Of a stretch of DNA of 64,000 nucleotides, positions 1-9,080 are shown piece after piece. This DNA is from Azolla caroliniana. Its lineage: Eukaryota > Polypodiophyta. Positions within the stretch are counted from its first letter, which is position 1, and each line of letters starts with the position of its first letter. A program made the translations under genes and the position numbers. The notes beneath the pieces were generated by a model. It was not told where the DNA came from. It saw only the letters and a program-made list of their open reading frames with translations, and searched no databases. The DNA is taken from contig JBHGNT010000013.1 of NCBI GenBank assembly GCA_043228905.1, positions 19,840,001-19,904,000 of the forward strand. Direction: 5' to 3'.

Positions 1-1027
1 ATGTTTCGCTTCCTCTTCCTACCTCCCCTTCTTGTTTGGCATTCAATCATCTCCAATGTATACTTACCTGTAAAAGCATTTGCACTTCTAGTGTTGTACC
101 AATGAACATTTATAGACTTGATCGTGTTTTCTATTTCATGCATTAGCACTTCTAGAATTTTACCAACCCAAAATTGGTGGCCATGTGAGTTCTCATCAGC
201 CGGCATTGCAATCAACATCCCCGCGGTGAGCTCTTGCAAATTTCCTTGCCATCTAGCTTCGGCTGCTTTGGTCATCCTTGGTCCCACATAAATGTCTCTT
301 TGTTGTGGATGGACCAAGTTGTCATTAATCGCATTTACTAGTCGCTCCAGACTTCTATTTAGGCGATCATGTTGCAGCGACCATGTGAATGGCGTTTCCA
401 AATTCCAATTATCAACAGATACACAATTGTCTATAATTTCTTTCTGATCACTATAAAATACATCCCACCATGACGTGTCTTGTTGTGCGGCATATTTCTT
501 GGCGGCCTCAATATGCTTTCTTTTTTCTTCTAAGGCTTGGAGCCATGACCGTTTTTGTTCTAATACCAAGTCGCTCTGCAACTGTCCTTTCTTCTCAATT
601 GGCATTTGCTTAGCTCCATGGACAATTGTACTCGGCATACAAAGTAATAACTGGCAACCACCTTCAGGTTCCCATGTTGTAGAAGATGAATATTGTTTAG
701 CATACAAAAGTGTAGAACCACTTATTCCATTTTTCTTTATCAAAAAAATGTGATTGAAACTTATATTGTTTAACTGAGCAAACACTTTAACATTCCCACC
801 ACCCCCATCTAATATATATCTCTTAAAGTCATATACCTCCTTCAAGTGTAACACTTTTGGGCGTGGTGTATAAGCATCACAAATGACATCAAATAGTTTA
901 GGTAAAGTGAAAGCATCATGCCGAGACAACTGTCTAGAGAATGTGCTAAACATCTGATCTATATGGTCATGTGTGTGGCCAACCAAAAGGAAATTGACTT
1001 TCACTTTCCTAAACAATTCTAGGTTGA

Positions 1028-1032
1028 CCAAC
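1028..1032. repeat. Target-site duplication, left copy (CCAAC)
   Basis: CCAAC directly precedes the 5' LTR and is repeated at 6802-6806 directly after the 3' LTR. Five base pairs is the usual Ty3/gypsy integrase footprint. Confidence 0.95.
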
Positions 1033-1322
1033 TGTCATAACTAGACTCGAACCCATAACCTTTTGTTACACGGGTCGAGACTTTACCATTAGGTTATGAG
1101 TTGTAATTTGAAGGATATTATTTTCATTTAGGTTTTATTAGGAAATTGATGTATATTCCAGATTTCTCTGGAACATTCTAGAAACTTCAGGAGTATTCCT
1201 GAAGACACTATAAAAGGAGGCGCAAGGCATTAGTTCGAACCAAATCGGTTCAACGCCAGTCTTAAGCCTTCTAACTACTGTTGTATATCTTCCGTCATAT
1301 AATACATATATCTTTCGCATCA

Positions 1323-1360
<38 letters not shown>

Positions 1361-1493
1361 ACTCATTCCTTCTCTCAAAGTTCGACACCTCTCATAGTAC
1401 TAATCCTTCTCTGTCTTAGTACTATTCCCCAACAATAGTACTAATCCTTCTTTTAGTACTAATTCCTTCTCTGCCTTAATAGAGTTCCTGACA
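1033..1493 (+). repeat. 5' LTR of the Ty3/gypsy element
   Basis: 461 bp, TG...CA ends. A TATA-like ACTATAAAAGG lies near 1208, and a pure CT tract at about 1327-1356 precedes TC-rich leader sequence. The sequence matches 6343-6801 except for one extra CT dinucleotide. Confidence 0.95.
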
Positions 1494-1581
1494 GTTTGAA
1501 CCGATTTCTCCTACTAGTCTCCCTCTTCCTTCTGTCTCTCTCCTTTCCTACTAGTCTCTTATTTCCCTTTTCCTTCATCCC

Positions 1582-2766
1582 ATGGCCACCGTTAGCGCTG
1601 AAGAGTATCAATCCGTTTTCTCGGAATTTCAATGCTTGAAAGAGAAGTTTCATGCTTTGGAACAAGAAAATCAACGCTTGTTGGGGGATCTTCAGCAAAT
1701 TTCCTTAGAAAAGCAGCAAACGCAACAACAGCATGGGGAACTTGCGTTACGCGTGCAACAACTCGAAGCAACCATCGTAGCAATGCAACAACAAGGGCAC
1801 GGAGCACAAGGGATTCATAAAGAACCCAAGATTGGCCTTCCCACGAAGTTCGATGGAACGCGATCGCAGTTTAGAGGGTTTCTTAACCAGGTACGGTTAG
1901 TTATTCAAATGCATCCGTCCCGATATCCCACCGATGCATCACGAGTGGGTTTAGTAGGCACGTTGTTAAATGGCTCAGCATTAGCATGGTTCGCTCCGCT
2001 ACTAGAAAAGGAATCTCCAGTACTAAATAATTTTGAAGAATTCATAAGTGAGTTTAAAGCATGTTTTGGAGATACTGACAGCATAAGGACTGCAATCAAC
2101 AAAATCCGGCGATTACGCCAAGGTGACCGTCCAGCCTCCGCATATGCTGCAGATTTCCGCCTACTCGCCGCCGATATCCCCTGGGATGATCAAGCATTGA
2201 TGGAGCAGTTCCGCTATGGTCTACGCAACGATGTCAAGGATTTACTCTTGACTTTCCCTGAAGAGCCAAAATCATTAACAGAAGCAATCAGTCGAGCGGT
2301 CAGATGTGACAACCGCCTCTTCGAGCGACGTTCGGAACGACAATTTCAGATGCCGAGGGCAAGATCCGAGCCTACCTATGCCTCAGTGGTAGCGAAACCT
2401 TTTCAAAGGGAGTCACATAATGCGCCTCCAGTAAGTACTCCAACTCCAATGGAAATTGACACTACACGTCGTCGTGGGCCGCTATCGGAGGAGGAAAAGC
2501 AACGACGCCGAACAAACCGATTATGCCTTTATTGCGGTGGACCAGGGCATATCGCGATAAACTGTCCCCATAGACCAAGAAGGCAGGTAAACCAAGTCAT
2601 TGTTAGTTCTGACTATACTAAACCCGAGTCTATGTCAGTAGGAATCTCTGATAATCCTCATAGTCATAATAGTCATAGTCATAATAGTCCTAATAGTACT
2701 AATAGTCCGAATCTCGCAAACAAATTTGATGTCCTTAGCCAATTAGAAGAAGAGTTAAACGACTAA
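1582..2766 (+). CDS. gag: Ty3/gypsy Gag (capsid and nucleocapsid)
   Basis: 394 residues. Gag packages the element RNA in cytoplasmic virus-like particles. The N-terminus (about 10-75) is a glutamine-rich predicted coiled coil. The middle (about 85-250) is a retrotransposon Gag core with the FDGTRSQFRGFLNQV and AYAADFRLLAADIPW blocks. A CCHC zinc knuckle CLYCGGPGHIAINC lies at about residues 315-328. The C-terminus is a short Ser/His/Asn repeat. The ATG at 1582 has good plant context (CCATGGCC) and lies 88 bp after the 5' LTR. The ORF ends in TAA just after a GTTAAAC heptamer, and the pol frame overlaps it by about 28 nt in the -1 register. Confidence 0.95.
   Translation: MATVSAEEYQSVFSEFQCLKEKFHALEQENQRLLGDLQQISLEKQQTQQQHGELALRVQQLEATIVAMQQQGHGAQGIHKEPKIGLPTKFDGTRSQFRGFLNQVRLVIQMHPSRYPTDASRVGLVGTLLNGSALAWFAPLLEKESPVLNNFEEFISEFKACFGDTDSIRTAINKIRRLRQGDRPASAYAADFRLLAADIPWDDQALMEQFRYGLRNDVKDLLLTFPEEPKSLTEAISRAVRCDNRLFERRSERQFQMPRARSEPTYASVVAKPFQRESHNAPPVSTPTPMEIDTTRRRGPLSEEEKQRRRTNRLCLYCGGPGHIAINCPHRPRRQVNQVIVSSDYTKPESMSVGISDNPHSHNSHSHNSPNSTNSPNLANKFDVLSQLEEELND
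2754..2760 (+). promoter_or_regulatory. Candidate -1 ribosomal frameshift site (GTTAAAC) between gag and pol
   Basis: The heptamer is in gag phase as G TTA AAC, two codons before the gag stop (2764-2766). The pol frame is -1 relative to gag and open from 2739, so the overlap (2739-2766) contains the heptamer. GUUAAAC is a known functional -1 slippery sequence in some RNA viruses. I did not identify a downstream pseudoknot. Confidence 0.55.
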
Positions 2767-2792
2767 GTCCAGCCAAAATAGGAGCCGTTTGG

Positions 2793-5700
2793 TTGGACAG
2801 CCCTAGATCTGTGCAGCCCATTAGTGGTTCCATTCCCTCTAAGCAAGTTAGTGATGTGTTCGTAGTCCAAGTAGCAGTTAGTACTAAAAGTACCCCTCCA
2901 GTACATACCTTAGCCCTTCTAGATTCCGGAGCTAATTCTTGCTTCATGGATAGGAATTTTGCCCGAGCTCATCAGATATCTCTCAGAAAGCTCCCATGTC
3001 CAGCCTCAGTAGTAGTCATTGATGGTCGTCCCATTGCTTCTGGTAATATCATAGAAGAGTCGGAACCCGTTAATATTGTCCTAGATAACTTAACATGTGT
3101 AGTATCATTTAATATTATTAGTATTCCAGAACATCCCATAGTTTTAGGATTACCATGGTTCGAGTTACATGACCCAGACATAGATTGGAGGACAAGGGAA
3201 ATCCGGTTGCGACAAACCCAAGGATCTACCCAGAAGGTTGCAACCATTTCGCTACGTCAGTTGCGTGAGGAAGGGCGCAAGGAGGAAATGTTTCTCTTTG
3301 CAATATCAGTACAACCCTCCAGCACCACCAAAGAGGAGTCCACCGTTCAACTTCCCGAGAAGTATCGTCAGTATGCTGATGTGTTCGATAAAGTACAAGC
3401 CAACACACTTCCTCATCATCGGCCGTACGACTGCGCCATCGACTTACAACCGGGAAAAGAGCCGCCATGGGGGCCGATCTACAATTTGTCACCAACCGAG
3501 CTAGAAGTCCTTCGAGCCTATATAGAGGAGAATTTGGAGAACGGTTTCATTCGGCATTCGAAATCTCCAGCCGGCGCACCCATTTTCTTCGTCAAGAAAA
3601 AAGATGGCTCGCTTCGACTCGTTGTAGATTACCGTGGCTTGAATAAGGTCACAGTAAGAAATAGGTATGCTCTTCCCCTTATCTCAAGTCTTTTAGAACG
3701 GATCAACGGTGCCAGGTTCTTCACGAAGATCGACTTACGAGGAGCCTATAACCTCGTACGGATCCGACCAGGAGATGAATGGAAGACCGCGTTTCGCACC
3801 AGATATGGGCACTTCGAGTATACGGTCATGCCGTTCGGACTCACTAATGCGCCGGCAGTCTTCCAGCACATGGCGAATGATATATTTCGAGATCTCTTGG
3901 ATGATTTTTTGATCATCTATTTGGATGACCTACTGGTTTATTCAAAGACCCAAGAAGAACATGATTCTCATGTACTATTAGTACTAAAACGACTTCGAGA
4001 ACATGGTCTGTATGCAAAGTTAGAGAAATGTAGTTTCGGGTGCAACCAAGTGGAGTTTCTCGGCTATGTCATCTCCTCAGAAGGCATATCTATGGACCCA
4101 GCCAAGGTCAAAACGGTGATAGAATGGCACACTCCACGTTCGGTGCGGGATGTGCAATGCTTCCTAGGCTTTGCAAATTTCTACCGGAAGTTCATACAAA
4201 ATTACTCAAAAATTGTGCTGCCTCTCACACAGCTCACCAGGAAAGGACAATCATTCATTTGGTCTAAAGAGACGGACATGGCTTTCGAGAGTCTTAAGAA
4301 GGCGTTTACATCAGCTCCAATTTTAGGTCATGTGGATCCGGAAAAACCATTCATTATCGAAGCTGATGCATCGGATTTCGCATTGGGGAGCATTCTGTCA
4401 CAACAGGGTAACGACGAGAAGCTACATCCTGTGGCTTTCCACTCCCGTAAGTTTGACGCCGCCGAAATCAACTACGAAATTCATGATAAAGAGCTATTAG
4501 CAATAGTTGATTCTTTTATGCAATGGAGGCATTTCCTGGAGGGATCTCCTCATCAGGTCACTGTATTCAGTGACCACAAGAACCTTGCCTACTTTCAAGA
4601 TGCTCGTGTACTGAATCGACGTCAAGCTCGGTGGGCCCATTTCCTCACACGCTTCGACTTCAAAATTACATATCGTCCGGGGAAGCACCAAGGGAAGGCA
4701 GATGCATTATCACGGCGTTCGTATCTAACACCACGTCCCGGTGAGCCAGCTTTCGATAACCAGAAGCAAGTAATCTTGGGTCCAGCACGACTGCAAGCAG
4801 CACAGATCTTTGACATGCCCGTGGATTCCGACATTACCAATACTATACGTGAGGACTTGAAGACTGACGCTTTCGCCCAAGCTATACTAGCACAAATTGA
4901 CCCCTCTCGAGCGTCATGTTCACAATCACAATCACCAGGTACGGATTATCGGCAATTCAAATACTGTGATGGATTACTCTTCTTTAAAGAACTTTTGTAT
5001 GTTCCTAATGGTTCTTGCCGCCTTCGAGTAGTACAAAACTGCCATGACACATATACAGCAGGACATTTTGGTAGTACTAAAACATTAGATTTAGTACAAC
5101 GATCATTCTGGTGGCCCCGTATGCGACAATTTGTCGAAGATTTTGTTCGGACTTGCGATACATGCTGCAGAGCGAAAATGCCAAGACATCATCCATATGG
5201 TTTATTAGAACCATTACCAATTCCAAGCAAGCCATGGCAATCCATTGCTCTTGACTTCATTACAGATCTTCCAGTCTCTAAGGGATTCAGTGCGATTCTC
5301 ACAGTGGTGGATCGATATACGAAGATGGCTCATTTCTTACCATGTACTAAAGAAATATCTAGTGAAGACACCGCCGAAATTGTCATGCGGGAAGTATGTC
5401 GGCATCATGGACTCCCTGATAATATCATCAGCGATCGTGGACCCCAGTTTGTGTCAAAATTCTGGAAGCACCTTTTTAAAATGCTGAAGGTCACTTGTAA
5501 CCTCTCCTCCGGCTACCACCCACAAACCGACGGTCAAGCCGAACGAACAAATCAAACACTGGAGCAGTATCTGCGGTGCTTTCTCAACTATCATCAGAAT
5601 GACTGGGCAGATATTCTTCAGTTCGCCGAATTTGCCTATAATAACGCTATCCACGCATCGACTAAAGTCACGCCATTCTACGCTTATACGGGATATCATC

Positions 5701-6350
5701 CCCGGTGGTGTGTCCTTGAAACCCCAGAAGTGTCCACAAATCCTTGCGCGGAGGATCGTTTGGAGCGGTTACGCAAGATACAAGCGGATTTATCTACTCA
5801 ACTCCAGCAAGCTCAACAATCACACAAGGACTACGCAGATCGTCATCGACTTCCATCCAGTTTTAACATTGGAGATCGGGTGTGGCTGCTACGACGACAC
5901 ATCAAGACTACTCGCCCATGTGAGAAGTTGGATTATCGACGATTAGGTCCTTTCCGTATTATCGGGAAGATTAATGATGTCGCTTTTCGTCTCGAGCTAC
6001 CTCCGCAACTTCGGATACACCCGGTGTTTCATAGTTCTCTCCTCGAACCCTATCACGAGAGCACTATCCCAGGACGTACTATACAACCTCCACCTCCTAT
6101 CGAGCTCGAAGATGGACCTGAGTATGAGGTCGCTGCCATCCTCGATTCCAAGATTGTTCGCAACAAGCTCTACTATCTAGTCGATTGGCTAGGATATAGT
6201 CCCAGCGAGCGTACTTGGGAACCGATCGAGAATGTGACCAATGCTCGTGCTCTTCTAGAAGACTTCCATCGACGATATCCCGAGAAACCGGGTCCTCAAT
6301 CCAAAACGACTCGTGAAACTCGTCGTTTTAAAGGGGGGATAGTGTCATAA
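2793..6350 (+). CDS. pol: Ty3/gypsy Pol polyprotein: protease, reverse transcriptase, RNase H, integrase, chromodomain
   Basis: About 1185 residues from 2793; the open frame reaches back to 2739, so translation probably begins by frameshift from gag rather than at the TTG at 2793. Domains in order: aspartic protease with LLDSGANS near residue 41; reverse transcriptase with active site YLDDLLVYS at about 376; RNase H from EADASDFALGS at about 523; integrase with an HHCC zinc finger (about 750-790) and a DDE core starting near LDFITDLP (about 820); and a C-terminal chromodomain (about 1112-1150, YYLVDWLGYSPSERTWEP). No stop breaks the ORF, so the element may be autonomous. The chromodomain is expected to direct integration to particular chromatin. 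The last codons overlap the start of the 3' LTR. Confidence 0.96.
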   Translation: MDSPRSVQPISGSIPSKQVSDVFVVQVAVSTKSTPPVHTLALLDSGANSCFMDRNFARAHQISLRKLPCPASVVVIDGRPIASGNIIEESEPVNIVLDNLTCVVSFNIISIPEHPIVLGLPWFELHDPDIDWRTREIRLRQTQGSTQKVATISLRQLREEGRKEEMFLFAISVQPSSTTKEESTVQLPEKYRQYADVFDKVQANTLPHHRPYDCAIDLQPGKEPPWGPIYNLSPTELEVLRAYIEENLENGFIRHSKSPAGAPIFFVKKKDGSLRLVVDYRGLNKVTVRNRYALPLISSLLERINGARFFTKIDLRGAYNLVRIRPGDEWKTAFRTRYGHFEYTVMPFGLTNAPAVFQHMANDIFRDLLDDFLIIYLDDLLVYSKTQEEHDSHVLLVLKRLREHGLYAKLEKCSFGCNQVEFLGYVISSEGISMDPAKVKTVIEWHTPRSVRDVQCFLGFANFYRKFIQNYSKIVLPLTQLTRKGQSFIWSKETDMAFESLKKAFTSAPILGHVDPEKPFIIEADASDFALGSILSQQGNDEKLHPVAFHSRKFDAAEINYEIHDKELLAIVDSFMQWRHFLEGSPHQVTVFSDHKNLAYFQDARVLNRRQARWAHFLTRFDFKITYRPGKHQGKADALSRRSYLTPRPGEPAFDNQKQVILGPARLQAAQIFDMPVDSDITNTIREDLKTDAFAQAILAQIDPSRASCSQSQSPGTDYRQFKYCDGLLFFKELLYVPNGSCRLRVVQNCHDTYTAGHFGSTKTLDLVQRSFWWPRMRQFVEDFVRTCDTCCRAKMPRHHPYGLLEPLPIPSKPWQSIALDFITDLPVSKGFSAILTVVDRYTKMAHFLPCTKEISSEDTAEIVMREVCRHHGLPDNIISDRGPQFVSKFWKHLFKMLKVTCNLSSGYHPQTDGQAERTNQTLEQYLRCFLNYHQNDWADILQFAEFAYNNAIHASTKVTPFYAYTGYHPRWCVLETPEVSTNPCAEDRLERLRKIQADLSTQLQQAQQSHKDYADRHRLPSSFNIGDRVWLLRRHIKTTRPCEKLDYRRLGPFRIIGKINDVAFRLELPPQLRIHPVFHSSLLEPYHESTIPGRTIQPPPPIELEDGPEYEVAAILDSKIVRNKLYYLVDWLGYSPSERTWEPIENVTNARALLEDFHRRYPEKPGPQSKTTRETRRFKGGIVS
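6331..6342 (+). promoter_or_regulatory. Polypurine tract of the Ty3/gypsy element
   Basis: AAGGGGGGATAG abuts the 3' LTR start (TGTCATAAC at 6343), the usual plus-strand priming position. It is inside the last pol codons. Confidence 0.85.
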
Positions 6351-6632
6351 CTAGACTCGAACCCATAACCTTTTGTTACACGGGTCGAGACTTTACCATT
6401 AGGTTATGAGTTGTAATTTGAAGGATATTATTTTCATTTAGGTTTTATTAGGAAATTGATGTATATTCCAGATTTCTCTGGAACATTCTAGAAACTTCAG
6501 GAGTATTCCTGAAGACACTATAAAAGGAGGCGCAAGGCATTAGTTCGAACCAAATCGGTTCAACGCCAGTCTTAAGCCTTCTAACTACTGTTGTATATCT
6601 TCCGTCATATAATACATATATCTTTCGCATCA

Positions 6633-6668
<36 letters not shown>

Positions 6669-6801
6669 ACTCATTCCTTCTCTCAAAGTTCGACACCTCT
6701 CATAGTACTAATCCTTCTCTGTCTTAGTACTATTCCCCAACAATAGTACTAATCCTTCTTTTAGTACTAATTCCTTCTCTGCCTTAATAGAGTTCCTGAC
6801 A
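6343..6801 (+). repeat. 3' LTR of the Ty3/gypsy element
   Basis: 459 bp, same termini as the 5' LTR and identical by eye except for a 2-bp shorter CT tract. CCAAC follows at 6802-6806. Confidence 0.95.
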
Positions 6802-8275
6802 CCAACATACTTAGATAGCCAAATACAGTTGAATTTTTGTTCTCTCTAGCAGTATTGTCCAATTGAATGTATAGAACAGGGGGGAAAGGTTGTCCCCAAG
6901 ACATCAAAACTCGGTGAATCACTGTAACTGTTAGGTTAGGGTCATTGTGAACATTGGGGTAAGTAATGAAGACGTGAGGTCGAACAGACCTATTATAAGC
7001 CAAGCATCCCACCAAGTGCATTTGAACAAGGCACTCATCATTGACATCTTTGGGGAGCCTCCGCATATGCGGCAAGCATGTCTTCTTCTGGTCCATGCCA
7101 TCTATCATTAAGCACATGTATTGTTCAGGCCTCTTCAAACACTTCTCTCTATGATGCATCGCCTTCCTTCGTTCTAAGGATTGTGCCTCACGATGCTCTT
7201 GTAGTAACTTCTTACTCGTATCCTTTTCCATTGATGTCTTTGCACCTTTAGCCAAACTTTTAAGATTTGCACAAATGGAGCAATACCCCATACGTACTTT
7301 ACGAGGAATAATAACATTTGAAAACCGAGCTCTCCATAATCTTGTGAATTGGCTATAAGTGATAGACTTATTACGTGAGCCCAGCATATCAGATCGATAG
7401 ACATCATAAACTTCCCGACGGGTATAATTATCAGAAAGATGCATCCTACCTGTAGTGGGCATTACTTCACAATTTAACTGAAAGTAAGTTTTCATCCAGC
7501 CAATAGCTAGTCTTCCAATTGCACCTTTCATACTTGGAACCTCTTTACAATTGAGCATCTGATCCCCGCTAAGTAGACGTTGTTGTACTCTATGTAGCCG
7601 CATGTTACTAACACATAACGCAATTTTGAATGCAACTCTACATATCTGTTGCGCATGGAAGATATAATACTCGAATGATACTTTGATCCCCGTACATTTG
7701 TCAGATACTAGTTGCATATGTGATCCGAGGTAAGTGTCTTGCTCATCACCGGTCATCGAAAAATAGTATCGCCTTAATTCTCGCAACTTTGATTTTCCAA
7801 TCATAGACATACAACCACGGGCACAACATATTTTGTTGACATCAAATCCAATCTGTTTATCTGATGTCACCAAGCTAAATCTAGCGAGACGATTTCTTCG
7901 TGGGATTCTTCTAATATGCATAGGGCTCCCAGATTTCTCTTCCTGCATAGAGGTTGGTGTAACCTTGTTACAGTCTAATTCTCTGTTGTGACCATCGCCA
8001 ATGTTATTCAATGTTTCCTGGGCACTTCCTTCATTCTCGGTATCTTTATTAATATCGTATTCTTCAATAGAGAACTCTTCACATGTGTCATTATTTACAT
8101 TCCCTGTAGATGAGCTCAGACAATATTCTTCGATAGAATATGGTGAGTCGGTCGACAGACAATATTCTTCAATCGAATATGGTGACTCTGTTGACAAACA
8201 ATACTCTTCAGTAGAAAACGATGGGTCTGATGACAAACAATATTCTTCAATCGAGAACGGTGAATCTTCACTCAT

Positions 8276-8929
8276 GGCTTAAGGTCTAGATAGGGATCTC
8301 TAAGTTATACTCCTCTCTAAACATAAACTTCTCTCTAAACAATAGCCAAATCAATAGAATGTCTATATTATGTAATATTCTATTAATACAATACATCAAA
8401 AAATTATTTTTAATAAAGTAATTGTACTTAAATTATCAATTATTATATAAACTAGATCTATATGAAGTTAAATCAAGTAAAATATAAAACTAATCATTAA
8501 CAAGCCATGAATATGTTGGATTAATGTTAAAATCATTGGCTAATTAATGGCACCCATTTTGATATAGAATGTCTCACTCATTGGTTCTTTAATGCTCACC
8601 ATTTTAAATATTAGACTTATCAATCATTGGTTAATTCATGCCCACATCTTTAATACACAACATTTGAGAGTCATAAAAATTGTTGCTTTTAGTAATCAAT
8701 CATTGGTACATTCATGAACCTCTATCATTGTCTCCTTCATAACCTTTGAAGTCATTGTAGGTTGTTATGACTATAAAAGATTGATCAATATGTTAGTTTG
8801 ACTTTGTAATCATTAATACAATCATAAGTTACTCTAGTTAATGTGACTATGGTTACCAACTAACTATCCTCAAAGTTACCAACCTTGGTTAAGGTGACTA
8901 TGGTTACTTTAACCAATGTGTTCAATCCC
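8276..8929. promoter_or_regulatory. Intergenic region between divergent DUF7869 copy 1 and the ParB-methyltransferase, with CCAAT-box-like repeats
   Basis: AT-rich and without a gene. A motif of the form ATCATTGGNNNNTTNATG occurs four times, at about 8532, 8577, 8625 and 8698; its core ATTGG is an inverted CCAAT. Closer to the methyltransferase, GTGACTATGGTTAC occurs twice (about 8844 and 8894). The genes on either side are transcribed away from it, so it could act as a shared bidirectional promoter. That role is inferred from position. Confidence 0.5.
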
Positions 8930-8937
8930 TATAAATA
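8930..8937 (+). promoter_or_regulatory. TATA box of the ParB-methyltransferase gene
   Basis: CCCTATAAATAGGAAG is a strong plant TATA-box match, about 145 bp upstream of the ATG at 9081. The same CTATAAATAGGAA string recurs in two spacers of the intron-1 palindrome array (about 9361 and 9491). Confidence 0.65.
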
Positions 8938-8963
8938 GGAAGACCTCGTCATATTTCACTCAC

Positions 8964-9049
8964 CAGAGCGTACAGAGCGTACAGAGCACACAGAACGTAG
9001 AGAGCACACAGAGCACACAAAGCACACAGAGCACAAAGCACGAAAGCGC
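8964..9049 (+). repeat. Short tandem repeat in the predicted 5' UTR (AGAGCACAC-type, 8-10 bp unit)
   Basis: About nine degenerate copies of a roughly 9-bp AGAGCACAC/AGAGCGTAC unit lie between the TATA box and the start codon. There is no long ORF on the coding strand, so it is read as leader sequence. Confidence 0.7.
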
Positions 9050-9080
9050 GATCTCCGCCTCCACTTCCACACGATCAACC

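Larger units (their letters stand above)
1033..6801 (+). mobile_element. Full-length Ty3/gypsy chromodomain LTR retrotransposon (chromovirus)
   Basis: A complete element of about 5.77 kb has a 461-bp 5' LTR (1033-1493) and a 459-bp 3' LTR (6343-6801). Both start TGTCATAAC and end CTGACA. A 5-bp target duplication CCAAC lies at 1028-1032 and 6802-6806. By eye the LTRs differ only by one CT unit in a microsatellite, so the insertion is very recent. Gag and Pol are both open. It sits in, and antisense to, the DUF7869-like gene on the minus strand. No convincing TGG-type tRNA primer-binding site follows the 5' LTR, which is odd for this class. Confidence 0.97.
1..8275 (-). pseudogene. DUF7869-like transposon protein, copy 1, split by a Ty3/gypsy insertion and cut by the window edge
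   Basis: The reading frame starts at the ATG at 8275 on the minus strand and is open to 6802. There the Ty3/gypsy element (1033-6801) interrupts it, and it resumes in the same frame from 1027 down to base 1, so the 3' end is outside the window. Without the insertion and the duplicated CCAAC, the frame is uninterrupted. The N-terminus has four roughly 13-residue tandem repeats of the type PYSIEEYCLST, then a fifth FSIEEY. Shared with copy 2 are a cysteine-containing block (RMGYCSIC), IDGMDQKKTCLPH, LDNTARENKN and, across the insertion, VNFLLVGHTHDHIDQM. Known: the DNxxRENKN and GHTHxDID motifs are typical of DUF7869 proteins, often repeat-borne. Inferred: the spaced acidic residues suggest an RNase H-like transposase fold. 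Disrupted in this allele, although the host frame itself has not decayed. Confidence 0.75.
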
